DNA of 64,000 nucleotides from Pseudomonadota bacterium (GCA_016702545.1 JADJDT010000044.1:248001-312000), one strand, 5' to 3'; numbered from the stretch's first letter, positions 8,357 through 17,289 are shown. Program-made: numbers and translations. Notes: a model not told the origin generated them from the sequence alone.

Positions 8357-9358
8357 CTAGCACAAAGGGCGTGGCGCGCCAACAGCCTCCTCGGGTTGGG
8401 GGGCGGCGGCGCGGGCGAGGAGGCGCGTCACGCGCTCGGCGAGCCCGGGCAGGCGACCGAGGTCGTCGGCGCGGGTCAGCGCGTGGACCTCGAGCTGCGT
8501 GACCAGCGTGGCGCAGCGCTGGAAGTGGTCCTCCTGCAGCCCGAGCGCGTCGAGCAGCGGCGCACCGTAGCTGTGGGCGACGCAGGCGAGCAGGGCGTCG
8601 CGGGGGCTGAGGCGGGCGCTGCTCTCGTGGGTTCCACGGCTCAGCACGCAGAGGCCCGCGAGCGGCAGGGCGGTGGCCCAGGGCGCGGCCGGCGCGGCGT
8701 GGCGATAGTAGCGCTCCACGCTGCCCGTGGCCTGCGAGAGCACGCTGCCCGTGGCCTGCGAGAGGCTGTCGAGCAGACCGGTGGCCCGAGCGGAGGCGTC
8801 CACCAGCTTGAGGCACCTCGAGGCGAACAGCACCCGCGGTTCGTCGGTGGCGGTGGGATCGAGCACGACGTGCTCGTCGGCGAGCACGGTCCAGCCGCGC
8901 GCGGCGAGCGCCGCGGCGAGCGTGGACTTGCCCGCGCCCGAGGCACCGAGTAGCCCGAGCGCGCGACCGTCCTCGGCCACCACGCTGCCGTGCAGCACGA
9001 GTTGGCCGCGCTGGATCAGTGCGACGCCCAGCAGTCGGCTGAGGACGTAGGGCCGCAGCGCGTCGTCGGAGACGCCGGGAGCACGATCGATGATGATCTC
9101 GGCACCGCCGCGCACGGCGAAGCGCCCGACAGGATCGCCGACGTAGCGCACGTCGTCGGGCCCCAGCACCAGCCGCTGTACGCCGAGGGCGAGCGCGGAT
9201 GGCGGGGCGCCTGCCGTCAGAGGGCCCTGCGGCACGCAGCCAAACGCGACCCTCAGGTCCGGGGGCCCCTCATCGGCGGCGGCCGGTGGCAGCTCGGGCA
9301 ACGCCAGCTCTGAGGCGATGCGCAGGCCATAGGCGAGGTGGTGGGTGATCGTCGCCAT
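8357..9358 (-). CDS. HprK-like kinase of the lasso-type cluster
   Basis: A 333-residue protein related to HPr serine kinase. The P-loop GASGAGKS is at residues 138-145, preceded by the family-typical LVLHGSVV, and DEH near residue 160 is a likely Mg/base motif. Such kinases occur in RiPP loci; in paeninodin-type lasso clusters they phosphorylate a Ser at the peptide C-terminus. The precursor here ends in Ser-Gly-Thr, which would fit. The ATG at 9358 has GGAAGG 8 bases upstream. A perfect 24-bp tandem duplication (8717-8764) repeats SQATGSVL inside the protein. It follows the precursor gene by about 120 bases. Confidence 0.75.
   Translation of the reverse strand: MATITHHLAYGLRIASELALPELPPAAADEGPPDLRVAFGCVPQGPLTAGAPPSALALGVQRLVLGPDDVRYVGDPVGRFAVRGGAEIIIDRAPGVSDDALRPYVLSRLLGVALIQRGQLVLHGSVVAEDGRALGLLGASGAGKSTLAAALAARGWTVLADEHVVLDPTATDEPRVLFASRCLKLVDASARATGLLDSLSQATGSVLSQATGSVERYYRHAAPAAPWATALPLAGLCVLSRGTHESSARLSPRDALLACVAHSYGAPLLDALGLQEDHFQRCATLVTQLEVHALTRADDLGRLPGLAERVTRLLARAAAPQPEEAVGAPRPLC
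8717..8764. repeat. 24-bp perfect tandem duplication inside the HprK-like gene
   Basis: The 24-base unit beginning CACGCTGCCCGTGGCC occurs twice in a row and keeps the frame, duplicating eight residues (ATGSV core). It looks like recent replication slippage. Confidence 0.9.
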
Positions 9359-9437
9359 CGGGCACGCCTTCCAGCGGTTGCAGGCGGCGGGAAGCGAGTG
9401 CACAAGCACGCTCTGAGAGCGATATGCGGCCAGGGTT

Positions 9438-9482
9438 GCGCATCCGAGGCGTCGCGCATCCGAGGCGTCGCGCGTTCGAGGC
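9438..9482. repeat. 16-bp direct repeats behind the lasso precursor
   Basis: The unit GCGCATCCGAGGCGTC occurs at 9438-9453 and 9454-9469, with a degenerate third copy up to 9482 that touches the precursor stop codon. It lies between the precursor and HprK-like genes. No function is evident. Confidence 0.8.
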
Positions 9483-9652
9483 TAGGTACCGCTGGGACCA
9501 TTACCCAGGTCGCCGGGACCGTCGTCAGCGCCTTGCGTCAGCTCGCGCACGCTGCCGTGGCGCAGCAGCCGCGGCGAGCGGTAGGGCCGGCGCGCTACGG
9601 GTGGGTCCCGGGTTTCAGAACTCCCCTGCGCGGACGTCTGAGGCTTGCTCAT
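9482..9652 (-). CDS. Lasso-type RiPP precursor peptide
   Basis: A 56-residue peptide with the lasso leader signature at residues 23-41: PYRSPRLLRHGSVRELTQ. This is the conserved Y-x-x-P-x-L ... HGSVRELT block recognised by the RRE protein, ending with Thr at position -2. The predicted core is GADDGPGDLGNGPSGT (residues 41-56). Gly1 and Asp8 are placed for an eight-residue macrolactam ring, and the tail ends Ser-Gly-Thr, near-terminal acceptors for the adjacent kinase. AAGGA lies 9 bases before the ATG at 9652. It sits between the cyclase and HprK-like genes. The tail lacks bulky plug residues, so a threaded fold is not assured. Confidence 0.75.
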   Translation of the reverse strand: MSKPQTSAQGSSETRDPPVARRPYRSPRLLRHGSVRELTQGADDGPGDLGNGPSGT

Positions 9653-9700
9653 CGCGCGTCATCCTTCAATGGCGTCAAGCGCCGTGAATCTCAAGCGCCG

Positions 9701-11611
9701 TCAATCGCCGCGGCGCGAGCGCAACCAGAGCGCGAGCGTGGCGGCCGTCCAAAGCGGGCGTGCGTGCACCCAGCGCGGCGCCTGCTTGTACTGCGAGAAG
9801 GCCCGTCGCGCAACGTCCAAGTCGAGGTAGGCACCCAGGCCGTGGTCGCGACCCGCAAGGACCTCGCGCATGATGGGCTCCTCGTGCTGCAGGAAGGCGC
9901 GCAGAAAGCAGGCTCCGAGGTTGGACTTGTCGGGGCGCCAGGCGACGGCCGGGGGAGCCACGCCGACCAGGGCCCGCCGCAGCGAGAGGCGGGTCCAACC
10001 ATCATTGAGCTTGTGGGCAGGCGCTAGCCCATAGCACCAGCGCAGCACCCGCAGGTCGCAGAGGGGGAAGAGGGGTGCCAGCCCGTGCGGGCTGCCGAGC
10101 GCGTGAGCCAGTTCCAGGGCCCAGGTCAGGAGGCCGTTTTCGATGCCGTGGCGGTGGAGCGCGCGCTCGACCGCGCGGCCGCCTGGCCCTCGGCCGCCAT
10201 AGCGCCCCAGCGTTGCTCGAGCCCGACGCGCCGGGCGAAGTCGCGGCGCAGCGCTGGTGGGGCCGGGGCACGACCGATGAGCGAGCGGAAGGCCGAGAGC
10301 AGCGCGGGTGGCACCCAGGGCCGCAGCGCGTGCGCCCATAGCACGCGCGCGAGCGGGGAGGGCCGGCGCCTCGCCATCGCGCGCGCTTGGTGCAGGAGCC
10401 GGATCCAGTGACCGTGGCCGGCCAGCTCCGCCAGCCGAGCCCGACCATGCGAAAGGGTCAGGTCGCCGTCGAGGCCCCTCCAGCAGGACGCCGACGACGC
10501 CCCGCGCGGCGACCGCCCGATAGAGCAGCTCGATAATGTAGGTGTTCGGCGCGGCGAGGGGCTCGATCGGGGTCGGTGGGGCGCCGTAGAGGGTGCCCAG
10601 CGGGGCGAGATGATCGACGCGGACGAAGTGACTCGCCAGGCCCGGTCGATGCCCGGTGACCCGCGCGATGTGCGGACGCTCGTCGCAGGAAGGCACCTCG
10701 TCGAAGACGGCCGAGAAGGTCGGTAGCGGCAGGTCGCGGCCCTGCGCGTCGAGCGCCTCGCGCGCCAGCAGCGTGACCGTCGACGAGTCGAGGCCGCCGC
10801 TGAGCAGGCTGCCGAGGCCCACCGCACGCACGGGCACGCGAGCGGCGACCGCCGCACGCAGGTGGCGCAGGAGGCCCTCGGACGCCTCCTCGGCCGAGAG
10901 CGACGCGCTCTGCGCCGGTTCATCAGCCAGCGACCAGTAGCGCGCGAGGTGCAGCCCCCCGGGATCGAGCTGCAGAGTGCTCGCTGGCGGCAAACGCTGC
11001 ACGTCGCGGTAGAAGGTGCGCGAGGTCGCGCCGAAGTCGAGCAAGAGGTGCTCGCCGATGCGCCGCTCGTCGCAGGCGCCGCCGACCTCGCGGAGGCCCA
11101 GTAGGGCGCGGAGCTCGGAGGCGAAGGCGAAGAGGCGACCAGGCAGGTGGCAGTAGTAGAGCGGCTGGACGCCGAGGTGATCGCGGGCGAGCACGAGCCG
11201 CCTTGGGCCGGGGTCCCAGAGGGCGAAGGCGAAGTCGCCGAGCAGCTCGGCCGGGCAGCGGGGGCCCCAGCGGCGATAGGCGGCGCGCAGCAGGGCATGG
11301 TCGGTCGTCAGTCGACCGTTGGCGCGTTCACCGTCCAGCAGCCGCGCCCGCAGCTCTTCGGCGTTGTCCAGCCGGGCCGCCGCGACCAGACCTGCGTCGG
11401 GCGGCTCGCGATCGGAGGGGTCCGAACTCGCGTCCGCCGCGGGCGGAGGCGCCAGCGTCGCACGGCGACATTCACCGAGCGCCAGCGGCCCGTCGCAGTG
11501 CAGCCGCAGGTCGGTCCACACGCCGTGCGCCATGGCCAGCGCCAGGCGCCGGGCGGCACCCCGGTCGGCGGGCTGATCATCGAGGCGCAGCAGGCCGAAG
11601 ATGCGGTGCAT
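9701..11611 (-). CDS. Asparagine-synthetase-like lasso cyclase
   Basis: A 636-residue asparagine synthase B homologue, the ATP-dependent enzyme class (McjC-like) that closes the macrolactam ring of lasso peptides. The PP-loop SGGLDSS is at residues 271-277, and the synthetase domain runs to the C-terminus (KLNDGWTRLSLRRAL, WRPDKSNLG). The N-terminus reads MHRIFG instead of MCGIFG, so the glutaminase nucleophile Cys is absent, as in many cyclases. Residues about 380-485 are garbled: another frame gives the family-like sequence (GLDGDLTLSHGRARLAEL) from about 10475 down to 10150. This suggests two compensating indels, the first at a GGGG run near 10476. Confidence 0.8.
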   Translation of the reverse strand: MHRIFGLLRLDDQPADRGAARRLALAMAHGVWTDLRLHCDGPLALGECRRATLAPPPAADASSDPSDREPPDAGLVAAARLDNAEELRARLLDGERANGRLTTDHALLRAAYRRWGPRCPAELLGDFAFALWDPGPRRLVLARDHLGVQPLYYCHLPGRLFAFASELRALLGLREVGGACDERRIGEHLLLDFGATSRTFYRDVQRLPPASTLQLDPGGLHLARYWSLADEPAQSASLSAEEASEGLLRHLRAAVAARVPVRAVGLGSLLSGGLDSSTVTLLAREALDAQGRDLPLPTFSAVFDEVPSCDERPHIARVTGHRPGLASHFVRVDHLAPLGTLYGAPPTPIEPLAAPNTYIIELLYRAVAARGVVGVLLEGPRRRPDPFAWSGSAGGAGRPRSLDPAPAPSARDGEAPALPARARAMGARAAALGATRAALGLPLAHRSCPGPTSAAPRLRPARRARATLGRYGGRGPGGRAVERALHRHGIENGLLTWALELAHALGSPHGLAPLFPLCDLRVLRWCYGLAPAHKLNDGWTRLSLRRALVGVAPPAVAWRPDKSNLGACFLRAFLQHEEPIMREVLAGRDHGLGAYLDLDVARRAFSQYKQAPRWVHARPLWTAATLALWLRSRRGD

Positions 11612-11639
11612 GGTCGTGGTCGTCGCGGGCCGCGCGCCC

Positions 11640-11954
11640 TCAGGCGGCCGGCGCGTCCAGCGCCTCGATCAGTCCGCGCTCCAGCAGCTCGTGCAGGAGC
11701 TGGCGCAGATCGGGCTCGCAGGCCGCTGGCGTTACGTCGAAGTGCGTCGCCACGGCCTCGCAGCACGCTGCCAGGGTGCGGGGGCTCTGCAGCTCCTGCC
11801 AGACGAGGCTGCCGACCTCGTTGAGGCTGTAGTAGACGCCGCCGCTGACGTCGAGGAGCACGGTCTCGTCGCCGAGGCGGCGTGAGACCTGAGCGCTCGC
11901 GACCCGGAAGCGGGCGGTCGGGCTGAGTGCTGGAACTGCGGCGATCGGCGACAC
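11640..11954 (-). CDS. PqqD-like RiPP recognition element (lasso B1)
   Basis: A 104-residue winged-helix protein of the PqqD/RRE family. It shows the family pattern in FRVASAQVSRRLGDETVLLDVSGGVYYSLNEVGSLVW, followed by helices with LLHELLERGLIEAL. RRE proteins bind the leader of a RiPP precursor and hand it to the modifying enzymes. The gene lies 28 bases upstream of the cyclase, so they share a transcript. The usual partner, the transglutaminase-like leader protease (B2), is not visible next to it; a patch of long G/C runs begins just upstream. Confidence 0.85.
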   Translation of the reverse strand: MSPIAAVPALSPTARFRVASAQVSRRLGDETVLLDVSGGVYYSLNEVGSLVWQELQSPRTLAACCEAVATHFDVTPAACEPDLRQLLHELLERGLIEALDAPAA

Positions 11955-11962
11955 GGACGGTT

Positions 11963-12046
11963 AGGCCTTGGGTGGGGGGGGGCGCGCCCGGGCCCCCCCC
12001 GGGGCCGGGGGCCCCCCCGGGGGGGGCCCCCCGCCCCCCCCCCTCG
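11963..12046. other. G/C homopolymer patch, probable sequencing or assembly artefact
   Basis: About 80 bases composed almost only of G and C runs of 7-9 bases. The FG-GAP gene loses its reading sense and stop codon just upstream of it, and the RRE gene starts just after. Real sequence, possibly including a gene, may be missing here. Confidence 0.65.
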
Positions 12047-12139
12047 GGGCCTGAAATGGCGGACGCGCGGCCAGATTGCCTCGGGCGGTTCGAGTAGGCG
12101 CGGCGCTGCCAGCCTGGCGCAGGCGCCGCCGGGGGGGGT

Positions 12140-14977
12140 TCGGGCGTTGTACGTCCACTCGCCGATCACCAGGTCGGGGAAGCCGTCACCGTTGATGTCG
12201 CCGAGAAAGACGTTCGGGTTGCTGAAGCCCGTGGTGCCGCCGGAGGCCGGCCGGAAGATGCGATCCGCGTTGCTCGCCAGGCGGCCGGCCAGGCCGGCGC
12301 GGCTGCCGAAGTAGAGCCGCGCGGAGCCGACCGCCGTGGCGCCCTCGCGCACCATGCCGATCATCAGCTCCGCCAAGCCGTCGCCGTCGAGATCGACCCC
12401 GTTGGCACGGCCAGGCACGAGGCCCTCGGCCATCCAGATGCCGAAGTTGTTGCCGGTGGTGGGCGTAAGGTCATTGCGGATCACCGCCTCGGCCTGGGCC
12501 ACGCTGTTCGGCGCGCTGGGCCGCAGGCTGAAGAGATAGACGGCGCCGGCGCCGCCACCCAGCGTGGGATCGCTGGCCGCGAATTCGTTGATGCCGTCGC
12601 CGTCGACGTCGCCCACGGCCGCGAGCAGGCGGCCGAAGAGGGTGTTGCCCTCGGCGGCCGTGCCGCCGACGCGAATCACGCGGCTCGCGTCGGTCAGCGC
12701 GAGCTGCTGCGGGGCGGCCGTCCGTTCGGCGCCGCGGAGTACATAGAGCGCGCCGTGCTGGATGCCCTCGACCTGTTCGGTGCTCGCGGCGATCAGCAGG
12801 TCCCCGAAGCGATCACCATCGAGCAGGCCGCCCCTGACAATGCGGCCGCCGAAAAGGCTGCCAAAGCTCCCGCCGCTCACCACCAGATCGGCGCTGGTGG
12901 GCAGCTCGCGCTCGCGGGGCGACACGCCGTCCTCCATCAAGGGTAGATTGGGCTCGCCGTAGTCGACGACGACCGTCGACCAGCCTGGTCCATCCGTGAT
13001 CCAGTGCGAGAGCGCGAGGTCGTCGCGACCATCGCCGTCGAGGTCAGTGGCGCCGAGGCCAATCGCCAGGCGTTCCGTCGCCGCGGCGCCGGCTGGCAGT
13101 TTGAAGACGAGTTCGGCACCGATGCCTGCACCGACGTCGTTCCGGTCGGAGGTCCAGAATGGCCGGCCGAGATAGAGGTAAACCTGCCCCCGCGATCCGT
13201 TGTGGCCACTGGCCTTGACGGCGAGATCCGCGCAGTTATCACCGTCGTAGTCGAGGGCGCTCAAGAGCACGCCGAAGCTGCCGTTGGCCTGGGTGCCGCT
13301 GAGCTTCTTGGAATAGGTGCTGGGGAAGTTGGTGCCGTTGCTGAAGTAGAGCTGCACCTCGCCGGCCTTGCTCAGGCCGTCGACGGTGGCCTCGAAGAGG
13401 CCGACGGCCATGTCGGTGAAGCCATCGCAGTTGAAGTCGCCGACCGCGATCGGCGTGCCGAACTTCGAACCGGGCAACCCGGCGATCTCCTGCACCCTAA
13501 AATCGACCAACGAGGCGGCGGGGAGGTTGGAGAGCGGGGAGACGTTGCCCACGGCGTCGACGGCCTTGACCGCGGTGTAGTAGGTCGTGTTGAGCGCCAG
13601 CCGGCTCAGCGTGACGCGCTGCTGCTCGCCGACCGGGACCGCGACCGGGTCGGGTGTGAGGGGCAGCGTGCCCGGGCCGTCGAAGGCGGCGGCGTCGATC
13701 GGCGAGCCTGGGCGATAGCGCACCAGGTACTTGGCCACGCCGCTGCCCGCGTCCTGTACGCTGGTCCAGTCGCAGCCGATCAGGCCGCGGCGATTGTCGG
13801 TGACGCGGCAGGCCAGGTCGGTGACGGCGGGGGGCGGCGTCAGGTCGACGAAGGCCTTGAAGCGCGGGCTCTCGCTGGCGTTGCCGTTCGTGGTGTTCTT
13901 GCAGAACGCGCGGAAGAAGTAGGAGCGCTGCTCCGCCAGGGTGAGCGCGAAGGTCGCGTGACCGTCGCCGGGGGTCAGGGTGCCGAGCGTGCGGCCGCCC
14001 TCTTCGAGCACGATGCTGCCCGCGGTGCTGTCGGTATCGACCCGCAGCGCGGTCTGCACGCCATCGCTCGCGTCGCTGTTGGCATCCTGAGCCGGACCCA
14101 GCCCGGCGCCGGCCTGCGCGGTGGGGACCGACCCGCCGGTGAAGCCGACGATGTTGCAGACCGGGCCGGTGACGACGACCGAAACCGCGGTCTCGCAGCT
14201 TCCGCGCAGCTCGCCCGTCGCGACGGTCGCACGGATCGTGTTGCGGCCGGGGCTGAGCACGACGCCGAAGCGGGCCTCCCGGCTGGCATCGGTGTTGACG
14301 CTCTCTTGCGTGGCCGTGCCGAGCGACAGGGTCACCGGGCTGCCCGTGGGCGCATGCTCGGTCGTGACGATCACATCGTAGTTGAAGGTGCCATCGAAGG
14401 TGCCGCTGCCCGGGTTGCGGTTGATGCGATCGTCGGCGGTCGTCAGGATGGCGTCGGCCGCCGGCTGGGCGATCGTGCAGCGCGGCGCGTGCTGGACGTT
14501 GAGCCGCACGAGCTCGCCGCTGCAGCCGGTCGCCTGCGGATCCAGCTCGACGATGCTCACCTCCTCGCTGACCGTGACCCCGAAGAACGAGGCGAGGCTG
14601 CCGGTCGCCAGAGCCGCTTGCGGCGCAGGGTCGAGCCCCGTGACGCCGAGGCTGATCGCGCGACCGGTGGGTGCTCCCGTGGCCCGCACCTCGAGGTCGA
14701 GCTGGATCCCGTTGCGCGCGGCGTCGCGGTCGTGCTGCGGGCCGAGCTTCGTGACGGTCGCCAGGGGCAGGCCGTTGATCGTGACGAGGGTCAGTCGGCA
14801 GCCTCCGCCATCGGCGCTCGAAGCGCCGCGATCGCGCCGGGCGTCGGGGGCTCCGCCGTCGCGGCGGGCCGCGTCGATCGCGGCATCGCCCGCCGGCGGA
14901 AAGGCGTCGTCGCTGCACGCCCACACGGCGACCGTCAGCAGAGAGAGGGCAGCAGCGGCCCTGAAGCGGTACAGCAT
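12140..14977 (-). CDS. FG-GAP repeat / fibronectin type III lipoprotein (3' end uncertain)
   Basis: A large surface protein of about 945 residues. The ATG at 14977 has a strong GGAGGA site 4-5 bases upstream. A signal peptide ends in a lipobox-like VWAC, followed by an Asp-rich linker. The middle region contains Ig/FN3-like modules (YLVRYRPGSP ... TYYTAVKAVDAVGNVSPLSN). The C-terminal part has at least five FG-GAP calcium-binding repeats, for example VGDFNCDGFTDMAVG, TDLDGDGRDDLALS, GDVDGDGINEFAAS and GDINGDGFPDLVIG. After WTYNA (about 12145) the frame becomes low complexity and continues without a proper stop into the G/C patch. The role is likely extracellular adhesion or beta-propeller scaffolding. 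Confidence 0.8.
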
Positions 14978-15083
14978 TCGGTCCTCCGTCGAGCGAAACT
15001 CAAGCCTGGCAAGGCGAGCGCGGGGCATGGAACTCGTAGCGCCGGGCGCGGCGGAGCATAGCCAACACCGCCAAAGCCTGGCA

Positions 15084-15155
15084 AGCGGTGGTTCGAGCGG
15101 GGCGTCGAGCGGTGGTTCGAGCGGGGCGTCAAGCGGGGCGTCGAGCGGGGCGCCG
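15084..15155. repeat. 12-bp minisatellite, six units
   Basis: Six consecutive 12-base units alternate between AGCGGTGGTTCG and AGCGGGGCGTCG-type sequence. The array lies between the 3' end of etfA and the FG-GAP lipoprotein start, about 100 bases upstream of that gene's ribosome binding site. Copy number may vary between cells. Confidence 0.85.
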
Positions 15156-15180
15156 CGGCGCGGGGCCCGGGGGGGCCGGA

Positions 15181-16152
15181 TCAGGCGCTGCGCAGCGCGC
15201 GCAGCTTGGTGGTGAGGTCCTCGATGGTGTCCTCCCACTTGGCGACCAGCCCGTAGTCGGCGACCTGGAAGATCGGCGCCTCGGCGTTCTTGTTGATGGC
15301 GACGATCACCCGCGAGCTCTTCATGCCGGCCAGGTGCTGGATCGCGCCGCTGACGCCGACGGCGAGGTAGAGCTCGGGTGCGACCACCTTGCCGGTCTGT
15401 CCGACCTGGAGATCGTTGGGCACCATGCCGGCATCGCACGCGGCGCGGGTCGCGCCCAGGGCGCCCCCGAGCACGTCGGCCAGGGCGCCCAGGTGCTTGA
15501 AGTTCTCGCCCGAGCCCATACCGCGTCCGCCGGTGACGACGACCCGCGCCTCCGTCAGCTCCGGGCGCTCGCTGGGGAGCTGTGCCAGCCCCAGCACCTC
15601 GGCGCCGAGCGCGGGTCCGGGCGGGACCGCGGTGGCCGTGATCGGGGCGGCGGCGGCGCTGGGCTGTGCGGCCGGCCACTCGGTCTGACGGCCGGTGACG
15701 ACCACGCGGCTGGTCAGCACCTCGACCAAGCCGATCGCGTTGCCCGCTAGCATCGGGCGCTTGAAGCGGCGCGGGCCGACGACGGCGGCGATCTCGGAGG
15801 CCATCCCCGCGTCGAGCAGCGCTGCGACGCGCGGCAGCAGGTCCTTGCCGGTCGAGGTGGCTGTGGCGGCGACCTGCTCGGCCGCGAGCTGCTGCGCCAC
15901 GGCCGCGACGACCGGGGCGTGGGTCTCGGCGAGGTAGGCGGCCAGCGCCGGGTGGTCGACGGTAAGCACCTGATCGACCGGATAGCGGGCCAGCTCGGCC
16001 GCGGCCGAGCCGAGCTCATGCCCGACCAGCAACGCGGTCAGGGTGCCGCCACCGTTGGCGGCGACCAGCGCGCGGCCCAAAGAAATCGCGTTGAGCGAGG
16101 CCGAGCGCAGCACACCGTGTTGCTGTTCGGCGACGACGAGTACGTTCGACAT
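15181..16152 (-). CDS. etfA: Electron transfer flavoprotein alpha subunit
   Basis: A 323-residue ETF alpha subunit. The N-terminal domain starts MSNVLVVAEQQHG, and the C-terminal FAD-binding domain shows VVVTGGRGMGSGENF and QVGQTGKVVAPELYLAVGVSGAIQH, ending KNAEAPIFQVADYGLVAKWEDT. It pairs with EtfB to carry electrons from acyl-CoA and other dehydrogenases to the quinone pool. The ATG at 16152 has AAGAGG 7 bases upstream; a longer start lacks support. It is the second gene of the etfB-etfA operon, 82 bases after etfB. No dehydrogenase or ETF:quinone oxidoreductase gene is nearby. Confidence 0.93.
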   Translation of the reverse strand: MSNVLVVAEQQHGVLRSASLNAISLGRALVAANGGGTLTALLVGHELGSAAAELARYPVDQVLTVDHPALAAYLAETHAPVVAAVAQQLAAEQVAATATSTGKDLLPRVAALLDAGMASEIAAVVGPRRFKRPMLAGNAIGLVEVLTSRVVVTGRQTEWPAAQPSAAAAPITATAVPPGPALGAEVLGLAQLPSERPELTEARVVVTGGRGMGSGENFKHLGALADVLGGALGATRAACDAGMVPNDLQVGQTGKVVAPELYLAVGVSGAIQHLAGMKSSRVIVAINKNAEAPIFQVADYGLVAKWEDTIEDLTTKLRALRSA

Positions 16153-16234
16153 GATGTTGCCTCTTCTGCCGTGACCGGGGCGCAGGGGGCTGGCCCGCAC
16201 GCGCGCCCTGCCGGTGCTGCGACCGGTGCTGCGA

Positions 16235-17056
16235 TCAGATGACCTTGGCCTCGTGGCGGAGCTTGTCGATCAGCGCGTCGACGGACTCCACCTTGACGCC
16301 GGCCTGGCGTTGCGGCGGGGCCTCCAGGCTCAGCAGCTTGAGCCGCGGCGTGGCCGTGACCCCCAGCGTGGCGAGGTCGAGCGAATCGAGCGGCTTCTTC
16401 TTGGACGCCATGATGCCCTTGAGCGAGGCGTAACGCGGCCCCTCGGGATAGGCGTGCGTCGCCGGCGTCTGCTGGTTGCGCACCGACTGCGGCAGCACGC
16501 TCCGCAGGTCCACGGTCACCACGGCCGGCAGCGGCAGCCGCTTGGTCTCGGTGCCGCCGTCCACCTCGCGGCCGACGACCACGCTCTTGCCGTCGGCGCT
16601 GGCCTCGATCGTACAGGCGAAGCAGGCCTGCGGCAGGCCGAGGTAGCCGGCGACGAGCTGCGCCACCTGGTTGCTCTCGCCATCGACCGTCTGCTTGCCG
16701 AGCAGCAGCAGGTCGGGTCGCTCCCGCTGGTAGACGGCCACGATCACGCGCGCCACTTGCTCGCTGTCGAGGCCCTCATCGCTGCCCTCGACCAGCAGGG
16801 CGCGGTCGGCGCCCATCGCCAGGCAGCTGCGTAGCTGTTGGCTCATGTCCTTGGGGCCGATGCCGAGCACCGTCACCTCGCCGCAGCGCGTGGTGGCGCC
16901 CTCGACCTTCTCGGTCAGCCGCAGCGCGGCCTCGACGGCGTACTCGTCGAAGGGGTTGACGATGAAGTTGGCCCCCGAGAGATCGAGCGCGCCGTCCTTG
17001 ATCTTGACCTTCTGCTCGGGGTCCGGCACGCGCTTGGCGGTAACGAGTATCTTCAT
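16235..17056 (-). CDS. etfB: Electron transfer flavoprotein beta subunit
   Basis: A 273-residue ETF beta subunit. Diagnostic segments are MKILVTAKRVPDPEQKVKI at the start, NPFDEYAVEAALRL, the AMP-binding region ERPDLLLLGKQTVDGESNQV and LPAVVTVDL. It forms the heterodimer with EtfA and holds the structural AMP. Its start lies 275 bases from the divergent methyltransferase gene, and the promoter of the operon should be in that gap, where I see no clear consensus on this strand. Confidence 0.93.
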   Translation of the reverse strand: MKILVTAKRVPDPEQKVKIKDGALDLSGANFIVNPFDEYAVEAALRLTEKVEGATTRCGEVTVLGIGPKDMSQQLRSCLAMGADRALLVEGSDEGLDSEQVARVIVAVYQRERPDLLLLGKQTVDGESNQVAQLVAGYLGLPQACFACTIEASADGKSVVVGREVDGGTETKRLPLPAVVTVDLRSVLPQSVRNQQTPATHAYPEGPRYASLKGIMASKKKPLDSLDLATLGVTATPRLKLLSLEAPPQRQAGVKVESVDALIDKLRHEAKVI

Positions 17057-17260
17057 GTCCTCACCGAAGCCTCCTGCGAGGGGGGGCGTTTCGTGGGCCG
17101 TCGGCGCCGGGGCGCAGCCCGACGCCCCTACGACCTAGCCTCTCACCACGAGGCCCGGCTCCTACCACGAGGCCGGGCCGTAATCAACGCATCAGGGCAG
17201 ACGTGGCGCGTCCCCGGCCCCGCCGCACGGTGAAGCCCGGTTGGGGAGGCCCTGCTGGCG

Positions 17261-17289
17261 TTGACAGCCGCGCGCGGGCTCTGTTAAGC
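17261..17289 (+). promoter_or_regulatory. Possible sigma-70-type promoter before the methyltransferase gene
   Basis: A perfect -35 box TTGACA (17261-17266) is followed after 17 bases by TTAAGC, a poor -10 match. It is 42 bases upstream of the methyltransferase ATG at 17331. Only the -35 half is convincing. Confidence 0.35.

Noticed and set aside
9655..9664. Alternative ATG at 9664 for the lasso precursor
   Set aside because: It is in another frame and does not give the leader motif; the ATG at 9652 has a better-spaced ribosome binding site.
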